Shown here piece after piece: positions 16,653 through 24,687 of a stretch of DNA of 64,000 nucleotides. Where the stretch lies: assembly GCF_027912515.1 (NCBI RefSeq), contig NZ_CP115464.1, forward strand, positions 124,001 through 188,000. Direction: 5' to 3'. Within the stretch, counting starts at the first letter, position 1. Each line of letters starts with the position of its first letter. The stretch comes from Brevundimonas sp. NIBR10. GTDB lineage: Bacteria > Pseudomonadota > Alphaproteobacteria > Caulobacterales > Caulobacteraceae. The position numbers and the translations under genes are program-made. A model generated the notes under the pieces. The model saw only the letters and a program-made list of their open reading frames with translations. It had not been told where the DNA came from and made no database searches.

Positions 16653-19637
16653 TCAGGCGAGCGGTTCGGTCTGGAAGGCTTCGGCGGCCGCCCGTGCCGT
16701 GCGCCGTCCGGCGGTCGGCACCTGGGGCGTGATACGGGTCACGGCAGTCTGGGCGTCGGTATCGCCGGTCCGGGCAGCGATCAGATACCATTTGAAGGCC
16801 TCGGTCGGGTTGGGCGCAATGCCCTCGTCGCCGTTCTCATAGATGCGGGCCACATTGTACTGGCTGTCGACCAGACCGCGATCCGCCGCCTTGAGCAGCC
16901 AGTTCAGGGCCTCGGGCCGGTTCTTCGCACCGCCGACACCGTCGAACAGATACATGCCGAAGGCGTGCATGCCGCGCGGATCGCCGCCCTCGGCCGCGCG
17001 CCGGGCCCACAGACGCGCCTCGGTGACGTTGCGGGTCACGCCAGCCTCGCCGCCGCGCTCGTACAGGTCCGCCAGCTTCAGCTGGGCCGCCGGCAGACCG
17101 AGGTTGGCCGCACGGGTCAGGGTCGCGATCCCGCCGGGCTGGCCGGTGTCGATCTGTTCGACGGCCTGGTCGAACAGGCCCTGGGCTTCGGTCTGGTCCA
17201 GCGACACCGCGTCGGTCGGCGTCAGGGCCGAGGCCAGCAGGGGCGTGGTCTCGCCTTCCGGAGCCGGGGCGCGCTGAGCGGGCCCCAGGCCCAGGGCCTG
17301 GCCGACCGTTTCCATGCCCGGAATGTTGAAGGCTTCGGCACCCGTCAGACGCTGCATGGCGAAGACGCCGCCGACCACGGCGACACCGGTCACCGAGGCC
17401 AGGAAGGCCTTGCGCACCACCGAGCCGTCCCGGTTGGCCTGTTTGTCCAGCCGTTCCTGCAGTCGCGACTTGCCGCCGCGCTTCAGGCCGAAGGCGGATT
17501 TGGGCTCGTCGGTCACAACCGGGGCCGACATCATGGCGGCGCGTGCGGCGTCGATGGCGCTGCGGGTCGAGGCGGCGCGCGCGGTCGCCGCACCGGACGC
17601 CAGCCCGGCCCGCATCTGGCGCGGATTGACGAAATCGGTCTCGGCCGAGAACTCGTCGCCGCCGGCGTCGAACGCGTCTGCGGGCGAAGGTGCCGTCGCG
17701 TGACCGAAGGCCTGCGGCCGGGTCGGTGCCGTGGCCTCCAGCGCATCCTCGACATCGGCCCCGCCATAGCCGCCGAACGCCGCCGGCTGGGGCTGGGGCT
17801 CGACGTAGACCGGCGCAGGCTCCGACAGGGCTTGCGGGGCAAGGGGCTGGGTCGCGAACGGCTGGGCGGCGAATGCGGCTTCGACAGGAGCCAGCGCGGG
17901 CGTCGGTGCAGGCGCGGGCTCCGGCATGACAGCCGATTGTGTCAGCACCCGCTCGGCCAGGGCCGCGCCGAAATCCATCCGGGGCGGCGTGGGGCTCACC
18001 GCGCCCGGAAAGGGGGCCGGTTCGGGTCCGACCGACAGGGGATCGGCCGACCAGCCGCTGTCGGGCGCGTCCTCATAGCCGTTTCCGAAGGCGGCGGCGC
18101 GCCAGTCGGGCTGACGCAGATCATCGGTCTCGAACCGCGACGGTTCGCTGACGGGCTCGCGCAGCGATGTCCGCTCGACCCGGCTCGCCATGGCGTCACG
18201 GGCGTCGGCCAGCAACTGGGCCGTGCGTTCTTCCGACAGCCGCATCCTTTCGGCCAGTTCGCCGGACGCGCGGTCGTAGCGCTGCTCGATCCGCTCCGAG
18301 CTGTCGGACAGTTTGCGGCCGATCTCTTCCAGGGCCTGGGCCGACTTGCGTTCCGACTGGGCGATACGGTCGGCGAGCCGGTCCGAAATCCGCGTGATCT
18401 CGCCGCCCAGTTTTTCCAGGGCGATGGCGTGCTGATCCTCGGACCGCGTCAGCCGCTGTTCGACCGCCTGGGCATAGCGGCCCATGTCGCGATCCATCTT
18501 TTCCGACAGTTTGTCGGACAGGGCCGAGGCGACGCCGTCGACCTTGCGGGCCAGGGTGTCGGCCAGACGATCGTCGCGCCCGGCACCGTCGGTCTCGACC
18601 TTCTGGACGCGGCCGTTCAGGTTCTGGGCGATGCGCAGGACCTCGCGGCCCATGGCTTCGATGCCCTGGGCCGAGCGTTGTTCGGAGGTCTTGAGCGTGT
18701 CGCCGATGGCCAGGACGGCGCTTTCGAGCCGGCTCATCCGGCCTTCGTGCTCGGCGGTGTCCAGCCGGCGCATCATGTCGGCACGGTTGGCCTCGACCTG
18801 GCGACCCAGGGTCTCGGCCAGTTTCTCGAAGCGGGCGGCCTCGCGCGAGCCCTCGGGCTCGACCCGGCCCTCGGCGGCGCGCAGCCGCTGATCCAGCCCG
18901 GCGAAGGAGCGTTCCAGGCCGCGCAGGGCCTCGGTGGTCCGCGCCTGGGCATCGTCGAGGCGGGCACCGACCTGGGCCAGCAGGTCCGAACCGATCCCCG
19001 GCCCCGCTGTCTTCTCGACCGCATCCATGCGGGCGCGCAGTTCGTTGGTCCCGCTGCGCTGGCGTTCCTCGATGTCGTACAGGCGCGAGGCCAAGGCCCC
19101 GAGGCCGGTCTCGACCTTGCCGAAGGTCGCCTTGGTTTCGGGCCCGAGCTGTTGCTCGAAGGTGCGCAGGCGACGGTGGCCCTCGCGCAGTTCCTCGGAG
19201 ATGTCGTCCAGACGCCGACCCTGCGTCTTGGCCGTCGCGTCCTGGCCGTCGAGACGACGGACCAGACCCGAGACAGCCTGATCGACCCCCTGGATGGCGA
19301 CGGTAGAGCGCCGCTCGGCCGCTTCGAGGCGGGCGGCGATGGCATCGACCGAGGCGGCGACGCGGTGCAGCACGTCGTCCGATGCGTCATAGGACGACCG
19401 GCCCGGCCGGTCATAGGCGTCGTCCAGCCGACGCGAGCGCCCGCGCCGGTCGATGGCCTCGGCGGCGTGCGGTCGGCGGGGCAGCGGCGTGTAGGACTCG
19501 TCGTCCTCGCCGTCGTCCATGATCATGGTGTTGAGCCACTCGCCCAGCGTCATGCCGGAGCGACGGGCGAGGTCCTTGGCGACTTCACGCGCCTTGGGGT
19601 CGATGCCCTTTACGCTCCACGGCGCAGCTGCGCTCAC
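16653..19637 (-). CDS. podJ: PodJ-like polar localisation protein with Sel1 repeats
   Basis: A 994-residue bitopic membrane protein. The N-terminus (WSVKGIDPKAREVAKDLARR, then SGMTLGEWLN) is the signature of the PodJ group of Caulobacterales, a scaffold that marks the flagellated pole and recruits pilus, holdfast and signalling proteins. Long coiled coils fill about 75-480, a Pro/Ala-rich disordered part about 500-660, one membrane helix near 730 (AFLASVTGVAVVGGVFAM), and periplasmic Sel1-like repeats about 800-965 (AAQLKLADLYERGG, SQYNVARIYENGDEG). It ends soon after the last Sel1 repeat, so the C-terminal peptidoglycan-binding domain of Caulobacter PodJ appears to be absent. The plus strand opposite is open for over 1000 codons, a GC-bias artefact. 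Confidence 0.8.
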   Translation of the reverse strand: MSAAAPWSVKGIDPKAREVAKDLARRSGMTLGEWLNTMIMDDGEDDESYTPLPRRPHAAEAIDRRGRSRRLDDAYDRPGRSSYDASDDVLHRVAASVDAIAARLEAAERRSTVAIQGVDQAVSGLVRRLDGQDATAKTQGRRLDDISEELREGHRRLRTFEQQLGPETKATFGKVETGLGALASRLYDIEERQRSGTNELRARMDAVEKTAGPGIGSDLLAQVGARLDDAQARTTEALRGLERSFAGLDQRLRAAEGRVEPEGSREAARFEKLAETLGRQVEANRADMMRRLDTAEHEGRMSRLESAVLAIGDTLKTSEQRSAQGIEAMGREVLRIAQNLNGRVQKVETDGAGRDDRLADTLARKVDGVASALSDKLSEKMDRDMGRYAQAVEQRLTRSEDQHAIALEKLGGEITRISDRLADRIAQSERKSAQALEEIGRKLSDSSERIEQRYDRASGELAERMRLSEERTAQLLADARDAMASRVERTSLREPVSEPSRFETDDLRQPDWRAAAFGNGYEDAPDSGWSADPLSVGPEPAPFPGAVSPTPPRMDFGAALAERVLTQSAVMPEPAPAPTPALAPVEAAFAAQPFATQPLAPQALSEPAPVYVEPQPQPAAFGGYGGADVEDALEATAPTRPQAFGHATAPSPADAFDAGGDEFSAETDFVNPRQMRAGLASGAATARAASTRSAIDAARAAMMSAPVVTDEPKSAFGLKRGGKSRLQERLDKQANRDGSVVRKAFLASVTGVAVVGGVFAMQRLTGAEAFNIPGMETVGQALGLGPAQRAPAPEGETTPLLASALTPTDAVSLDQTEAQGLFDQAVEQIDTGQPGGIATLTRAANLGLPAAQLKLADLYERGGEAGVTRNVTEARLWARRAAEGGDPRGMHAFGMYLFDGVGGAKNRPEALNWLLKAADRGLVDSQYNVARIYENGDEGIAPNPTEAFKWYLIAARTGDTDAQTAVTRITPQVPTAGRRTARAAAEAFQTEPLA

Positions 19638-19688
19638 TGATTCGCTCCTCGACCCATACGCGGCACGCTAATCGTCGATATCCGGGGT

Positions 19689-19704
19689 GTAAACGCATGG
19701 TTAA
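19689..19704 (-). promoter_or_regulatory. CtrA-like box upstream of podJ
   Basis: On the minus strand the site reads TTAACCATGCGTTTAC, that is TTAA-N7-TTTAC, one mismatch from the CtrA consensus TTAA-N7-TTAAC. It lies 52 bases before the podJ start. Two further TTAA half sites occur at 19779 and 19796, and a GANTC methylation site (GATTC, 19639-19643) lies next to the start codon. Confidence 0.5.
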
Positions 19705-19834
19705 CCCCAAGATATAGAGGTCTGGGTATCTTCCTGTGGACAGCCCCCGGGCCCGACCCGTTTCTCGGGCCGGCATGGTTAATGGGCCGTAAAGATTAAC
19801 GACCCGGCAAGGATTTCGGCTTGCGGCCCAAGGG

Positions 19835-20059
19835 ATGCGCCGCCACATGCGCGCGGTGCCCCTGATCCCGACACTGTTGCTGCTCGCCGCCACCCTGGGG
19901 CTGATGGTCTTCGCTGGCTGGCGCGGGGCCCAGCCGCCCGACGTCGTGCGCGGCCCCCGGATGGCGCCCTGGCGGTTCCTGATGCTGCTGTCGGGCGCCG
20001 TCGCCTTCCTGCTGGTGATCCACCTGGGGGCCCTGGCCGGGTTCGGCCCGCCGACCTGA
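19835..20059 (+). CDS. Small two-helix membrane protein
   Basis: Seventy-four residues with two hydrophobic helices, PLIPTLLLLAATLGLMVFAG and FLMLLSGAVAFLLVIHLGAL, joined by a short basic/proline loop (WRGAQPPDVVRGPRMAPW). A second ATG at 19847 would remove only four residues. It is divergent from podJ, and both share a 197-base gap that contains a CtrA-like box. I do not recognise a characterised family; it looks like a conserved Caulobacterales hypothetical protein. Confidence 0.65.
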   Translation: MRRHMRAVPLIPTLLLLAATLGLMVFAGWRGAQPPDVVRGPRMAPWRFLMLLSGAVAFLLVIHLGALAGFGPPT

Positions 20060-20119
20060 TCGGGAACCTCAGCGTTTCCAGCCGGTTCTCCTTGCCGACC
20101 CCACGCACAGGAGCATGAC

Positions 20120-20635
20120 ATGGCCGACGACCTGACCCCCGCCGAGGCGGAAAAGGAATTCTGGAAGAGCCTGAAGGAATCCAACACCGGCATGCTGGGC
20201 CTCGACCAGCCCGGCTATCACAGCCAGCCGATGACCGGCTATGCCGAGCCCGAGACCGGAACGATCTGGTTCTTCACCCGTGACGACACCGACTTCGCCC
20301 GCGACGTGGCGGCCGGCGGGGTTGGAGGCGGCGGCCAATCGGGCATGTTCACCTATCAGGCCAAGGACCAGAAGGTTCAGGCCTGCATCCACGGCGAACT
20401 CTCGATCGACAACGACCGCGAGCGGATCGAGAAATACTGGAACCCCGTCGTCGCCGCCTGGTACCCCGACGGCAAGGACGACGCCCACCTGACCCTGATC
20501 CGCTTCGACGGCGACGACGGCCGGGTCTGGGTCTCGGACAAGGGCGCGCTGGGTTTCGGCTATCAGGTGCTCAAGGCCAATCTGACCAAGAGCATCCCCG
20601 ATGTCGGCGGCGTGTCCGACATCAATCTGAACTAG
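20120..20635 (+). CDS. Pyridoxamine 5'-phosphate oxidase-fold general stress protein
   Basis: A 171-residue split-barrel protein of the general stress protein 26 type, which binds a flavin or related cofactor. The motifs MTGYAEPETGTIWFFTRDDT, ACIHGELSIDNDRERIEKYW, WYPDGKDDAHLTLIRFDG and AKFWD-equivalent (GRVWVSDKG) follow the family order. A glycine-rich insertion (AAGGVGGGGQSGM) sits where other members have a short loop. The enzymatic role is not established for this group; stress-related flavin binding is family knowledge, not visible here. It ends in a terminator shared with the convergent hydrolase gene. Confidence 0.82.
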   Translation: MADDLTPAEAEKEFWKSLKESNTGMLGLDQPGYHSQPMTGYAEPETGTIWFFTRDDTDFARDVAAGGVGGGGQSGMFTYQAKDQKVQACIHGELSIDNDRERIEKYWNPVVAAWYPDGKDDAHLTLIRFDGDDGRVWVSDKGALGFGYQVLKANLTKSIPDVGGVSDINLN

Positions 20636-20653
20636 GCCTGTTTGGCCAAGCGA

Positions 20654-20682
20654 AGCCGCCGCGTCTAGGACGCGGCGGCTTT
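20654..20682. terminator. Bidirectional hairpin terminator
   Basis: A perfect AGCCGCCGCG/CGCGGCGGCT stem with a seven-base loop lies between two convergent stop codons, with short T runs on both strands. Confidence 0.8.
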
Positions 20683-20689
20683 CGCGCGC

Positions 20690-22300
20690 CTAAACCTTCG
20701 TCAACCTCAGGTCCTGGTAGTCGTATGAGAAATCGGCGTCGGGGCTCAAGGCCTTCATCGTGGCGGTTCGACCTTCTACGGCGAACGTGATCAGCAGGTC
20801 TTCCTCTCGCTTGTCCGGAAACCGCGTCCGCATCGTCTCGCCCTCATACGGCTCAAGTGGGCCCTTGAGCGCGGGCGTCCGGCTGAACGACAGCCACAGC
20901 CCCTGACCCCGCGTCTCGATGACGATGTCGCCGTACCAGGGGTCTCTCCAGGTTCCGGCATAGGACGCCAGGGGCTGCGACAGCGGGGCGCCCGCCTGTT
21001 GCTTCGCATCGATCCCGGCGGCTGCGGCAATCGCCCTGGCCGTTGCGTCCGCCGCCAGTTTCCGGGAATCCGCGATCCAGTCGAAGCCCGCCTTTTCCAT
21101 GACGATGTCGGCGATACCGCTGCGCAGGGCCCGCAGCAGGAAGCTCTCTTCCGCATTGGAGAAGATCGAGAAGCCGGTATTGCGGCCCGGGATCAACACC
21201 GTCGCCGAAATCCCGCCCGGCGACCCGCCGCCGTGGCTGATCAGCCGTTCGCCGCGATAGTCCTGGACCTGGAAGCCCATGGCATAGGTCGAGGCGATGG
21301 CGCGGTTGGGCAGCTCGGCGGTCGGGCCCGGCGACGAGCCGACGATGATGTTGGGCCGCCACATCTCGCGCGCCGCGGCCTCCGAGAACAGTCGCGACCC
21401 GTCCGGCAACGCCCCCATCGCCAGACGCAGCTTGATCCATTTGGCCCAGTCGACCGGGTTGGTGCAGAAGCCGCCCGCCGCCGCCGCAGAATCCCAGTTC
21501 CAGACCTCGGCGATCGAGTCCGCGATCCGGACCATCGGCCCGTGGGTCCGCAGCGGCGGCCCGACCCGCGCGTGCGGCAGGGCCGATTTCGCCGGATCGG
21601 CCATCGTGGTCATCGGCACGGTCTCGGTCATGCCGACCCGGTCGAGGATGCGGGTCTGGATGAACTGCTCCCACGTCATGCCGGAGACCTTTTCGATCAC
21701 CGCCCCGGCGACCACGAACATCAGGTTGCAGTAGTGGTAGTTGGCCCGGAATCCGTCCTCGATCGGGACGAAGACGGCCTGACGCAGCACCTCCTCGCGG
21801 GTCCGGTCCGAGTTGGGCCAGAACAGCAGATCGCCGGCGCCCAGGCCGAATCCCGCCCGGTGGCTCAGCGTATCGCGCACAGTGATCCGCTCGCCGATCA
21901 CCGGATCCGAAAGGGTAAAGCCGGGCAGATAGGTCCGCACCGGTTCGTCCCATTTCACCTTGCCATCGTCGACCAGGATGGCCAGGGCGGCGGCGGTGAC
22001 GTTCTTGGTGTTCGAGGCGATGGCGAACAGGGTGTGCTCATCCACCCGACCCGGCGCATCCATCCGGCGCACGCCGTAGCCTTTGGCAAGCAGGGTCCGG
22101 CCGTCCTTGACCAGGGCGATCGACAGGGCCGGCTGATCCGGGAAGGCCGCCATGGCCTGGCTGACATAGGCGTCCACCGCTCCGGCGAGGGCCTCACTGT
22201 CCGCAGCCGCCGACTGGCTCCAGACCAGACGCGGTGCCGAGATCGCGCCGAGACCAGCGACCGACGACACAGCCTGACGACGCGAGAGGGACAGGGACAT
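20690..22300 (-). CDS. Exported serine hydrolase, beta-lactamase/class C fold
   Basis: A 536-residue protein of the serine beta-lactamase-like superfamily (esterases, D-aminopeptidases, class C enzymes). The ATG at 22300 gives a twin-arginine-like signal, SLSRRQAVSSVAGLGAIS. The catalytic Ser-x-x-Lys is SNTK in FAIASNTKNVTAAAL at about residue 85; the YxN equivalent is YHYCNLMF; and the third motif is HGGGSPG. A C-terminal domain of about 110 residues (SYAGTWRDPWYGDIVIETRG) is of the kind found in lipocalin-like extended esterases. The natural substrate is unknown; a true antibiotic-hydrolysing beta-lactamase is less likely. It diverges from the pectate lyase gene. Confidence 0.88.
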   Translation of the reverse strand: MSLSLSRRQAVSSVAGLGAISAPRLVWSQSAAADSEALAGAVDAYVSQAMAAFPDQPALSIALVKDGRTLLAKGYGVRRMDAPGRVDEHTLFAIASNTKNVTAAALAILVDDGKVKWDEPVRTYLPGFTLSDPVIGERITVRDTLSHRAGFGLGAGDLLFWPNSDRTREEVLRQAVFVPIEDGFRANYHYCNLMFVVAGAVIEKVSGMTWEQFIQTRILDRVGMTETVPMTTMADPAKSALPHARVGPPLRTHGPMVRIADSIAEVWNWDSAAAAGGFCTNPVDWAKWIKLRLAMGALPDGSRLFSEAAAREMWRPNIIVGSSPGPTAELPNRAIASTYAMGFQVQDYRGERLISHGGGSPGGISATVLIPGRNTGFSIFSNAEESFLLRALRSGIADIVMEKAGFDWIADSRKLAADATARAIAAAAGIDAKQQAGAPLSQPLASYAGTWRDPWYGDIVIETRGQGLWLSFSRTPALKGPLEPYEGETMRTRFPDKREEDLLITFAVEGRTATMKALSPDADFSYDYQDLRLTKV

Positions 22301-22439
22301 CAAGACGCTCCATGGACTGCCCACGGACGCTAGCGGGGCGTCGTCCGCCACGCCAGAGGGCGAGGCGGGTTTCCAGATGTCTACCGGTGTCATATACATC
22401 GCGAACCCGCCGTCAGAGCGGACCACCCCGGGAGCCTTC

Positions 22440-23510
22440 ATGTCCATCCGCACCGCCTGGATCGCCGCCGCCGTCGCCCTGTCGCTGGGGGCCTGTGCCA
22501 CCGCCCCCGTCCGCGCCGAGACCCAGCCCTTGACCTGGGGAACGAGCCTCGCGAAGCAGGACGCCGCCTGGTACGCCACGCCCGACGCGCGCCGGATCGC
22601 CGACACCATCATCCTGTATCAATCGGCCGAAGGCGGCTGGCCCAAGAACACCGACCTGCTGGTCGCGCCGACCGGGCCGCTGGATCCCGATCTGGCCAAC
22701 AGTTTCGACAACAACGGCACCAGCCTGCCGCTGACGTTTCTGGCCAAGGTCATCGCGGCCGGAGGCGAGACCCCCGCCCGGCGCGCGGCCTTCGACAGGG
22801 GTGTGGATTACGTCCTGGCCGCCCAGTACGCCAACGGCGGCTGGCCTCAGTTCTTCCCGCTGCGCCGGGGCTATTACACCCACATCACCTACAACGACGA
22901 CGCCCAGGTCCGACTCCTGACCCTGGTCAAGGACATCGCGGCGGGGGGTGCGCCCTACGGCTTCGTCGATGCGGCGCGCAAGGCCCGCGCGGCCGACGCC
23001 CTGGCGCGCGGCATCGATGTGATCCTCAAGACCCAGATCGTTCAGGACGGGAAGTTGACCGTCTGGTGCGCCCAGCATGACGAAGTGACCCTGGCCCCCG
23101 CCTGGGCCCGCAAGTTCGAGCCGCCGTCCCTGTCGGGCTATGAGAGCGTCGGGATCACCCGCTTCCTGATGTCCCTCGACCGCCCCTCGCCCCAGATCAT
23201 CGCCGCCGTCGAGGGCTCCATTGCCTGGTTCCGCGCCCACGGTATTGCCGACATCGCCGTCGAGCGCTTCACCGATGCCAACGGCCATCCCGACCGCAGG
23301 GTGATCCCCGCCCCCGGCCAGACCCTGTGGGCCCGTTTCTACGAGCTCGGCACCAACCGCCCGATCTTCATGGGCCGGGACTCGGTCGCCAAGGGCTCGC
23401 TGGCCGAGATCGAGCAGGAGCGTCGGGCGGGCTACAACTACTGGGACGGTGCCGCCGCCAACCTGATCGCCCGCGACTATCCGGCCTGGCGCGCGCGGAT
23501 CGCCGGATAG
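22440..23510 (+). CDS. pelA: Pectate lyase, PL10 (PelA) family, lipoprotein
   Basis: A 356-residue secreted lyase that cleaves polygalacturonate by beta-elimination. ATG 22440 gives a lipoprotein signal (VALSLGACATAP); the frame is open somewhat further upstream. PL10 marks are QSAEGGWPKNTDL, QYANGGWPQFFPLRRGY, YNDDAQVRLL, CAQHDEVTLAPAWARKFEPP and SGYESVGITRFLM, with the (alpha/alpha) barrel repeats visible as GGWP motifs. Length equals the bacterial PL10 catalytic module. No other pectin genes are nearby, so it is an isolated scavenging enzyme. Whether it is anchored or released is not clear. Confidence 0.9.
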   Translation: MSIRTAWIAAAVALSLGACATAPVRAETQPLTWGTSLAKQDAAWYATPDARRIADTIILYQSAEGGWPKNTDLLVAPTGPLDPDLANSFDNNGTSLPLTFLAKVIAAGGETPARRAAFDRGVDYVLAAQYANGGWPQFFPLRRGYYTHITYNDDAQVRLLTLVKDIAAGGAPYGFVDAARKARAADALARGIDVILKTQIVQDGKLTVWCAQHDEVTLAPAWARKFEPPSLSGYESVGITRFLMSLDRPSPQIIAAVEGSIAWFRAHGIADIAVERFTDANGHPDRRVIPAPGQTLWARFYELGTNRPIFMGRDSVAKGSLAEIEQERRAGYNYWDGAAANLIARDYPAWRARIAG

Positions 23511-23552
23511 GCGACACTGGACTCAGGCTTCCGCGCGCGGCAAGGCGCGCGG

Positions 23553-24686
23553 ATGGCCGCCGACATCCGTCCCTTCATTCGCGAGCGCGCGCAGGAACTC
23601 GGCTTTTCCGCCTGCCGCTTCGCCTCGGCCGCCGAGCCTTGGAGCGCCGGCGAGCGGCTGGCCCATTTCGTCGAGGCCGGTCGGCACGGCGACATGGGCT
23701 GGATGGAGACGACGCTCGAGCGCCGCGCCCACCCCACGGCGATGTGGACCGATGCGCGCACCGCCATTGTGCTGGGCGTCAACTACGGCCCCGACCACGA
23801 CCCCCTGCCCGAGATGGCCGATGCCTCGGCAGGCTATGTTTCGGTCTATGCGCGCGGCGACGACTATCACGAACTGATCAAGGGCCGGCTGAAACAGCTG
23901 GCCGGCCAGGTCGCCGCCCGCACCGGGGCCGAAGTGAAGGTCTTCGTCGACACCGCCCCCCTGATGGAAAAGCCCCTAGCCCAGCGGGCCGGCCTCGGCT
24001 GGCAGGGCAAGCACACCAATCTGCTCAGCCGCGAGCACGGCAACTGGCTGTTCCTCGGCGTCATCCTGTCGGCCGCCGAGATCGAGCCGGACGCGGCCGA
24101 GGGCGAACACTGCGGATCCTGCAACGCCTGCCTCGATGCCTGCCCCACCAAGGCCTTTCCGGCCCCGTTCCAGCTCGATGCCCGGCGGTGCCTGTCCTAT
24201 CTGACCATCGAGTTCGCTGGCCCCTGGCCGGTGGAGTTCCGCACGGCGACCGGCAGCCGCATCTACGGCTGCGACGACTGCCTGGCCGTCTGCCCCTGGA
24301 ACAAGTTCGCCTCGGCCTCCAGCGAGGCCCGGCTGAAGGCGCGCGACAACCTGGTCAGCCCCCGCCTGTCGGACCTCGCCGCGCTGGACGACGCAGCCTT
24401 CCGCGCCCTGTTTTCCAAGAGCCCGATCAAGCGGATTGGCCGCGACCGCTTCATTCGCAACGTGCTGTACGCCATCGCCAACAGCGAAAACGGCGACCTG
24501 ATCCAGGCCGCCGTTTCCTTGCTCGATGACCCCTCGCCGCTGGTACGGGGGGCCGCTGTGTGGGCGGTCGGGCGGCTGGTCGAGCCCGGCCGTTTCGCCC
24601 TGCTGAGGAACGGGCGGCGCGAAACCGAGACCGACCCCGTAGTGATCGAGGAATGGGGGAGGTTCGTACCCTCCCCCGCTCTCTGA
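23553..24686 (+). CDS. queG: Epoxyqueuosine reductase QueG
   Basis: A 377-residue cobalamin- and iron-sulfur-dependent enzyme that reduces epoxyqueuosine to queuosine in tRNA, the last step of that modification. Two [4Fe-4S] clusters are shown by CGSCNACLDACPTKAF and CDDCLAVCPWNKF. Other marks are FVDTAPLMEKPLAQRAGLGW with the catalytic Asp, and GKHTNLLSREHGNWLFLG. The C-terminus (about 300-360) is a HEAT-like segment, PSPLVRGAAVWAVGRL, that contacts tRNA. It starts 42 bases after the pectate lyase stop and ends one base from the convergent peptidase gene. Confidence 0.97.
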   Translation: MAADIRPFIRERAQELGFSACRFASAAEPWSAGERLAHFVEAGRHGDMGWMETTLERRAHPTAMWTDARTAIVLGVNYGPDHDPLPEMADASAGYVSVYARGDDYHELIKGRLKQLAGQVAARTGAEVKVFVDTAPLMEKPLAQRAGLGWQGKHTNLLSREHGNWLFLGVILSAAEIEPDAAEGEHCGSCNACLDACPTKAFPAPFQLDARRCLSYLTIEFAGPWPVEFRTATGSRIYGCDDCLAVCPWNKFASASSEARLKARDNLVSPRLSDLAALDDAAFRALFSKSPIKRIGRDRFIRNVLYAIANSENGDLIQAAVSLLDDPSPLVRGAAVWAVGRLVEPGRFALLRNGRRETETDPVVIEEWGRFVPSPAL

Positions 24687-24687
24687 C

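Noticed and set aside
16548..19640. Open frame of 1030 codons on the plus strand opposite podJ
   Set aside because: It mirrors the podJ coiled-coil gene; composition is Gly/Arg/Gln/His-rich with no domain, and GC-rich alphaproteobacterial genes commonly leave the opposite strand open.
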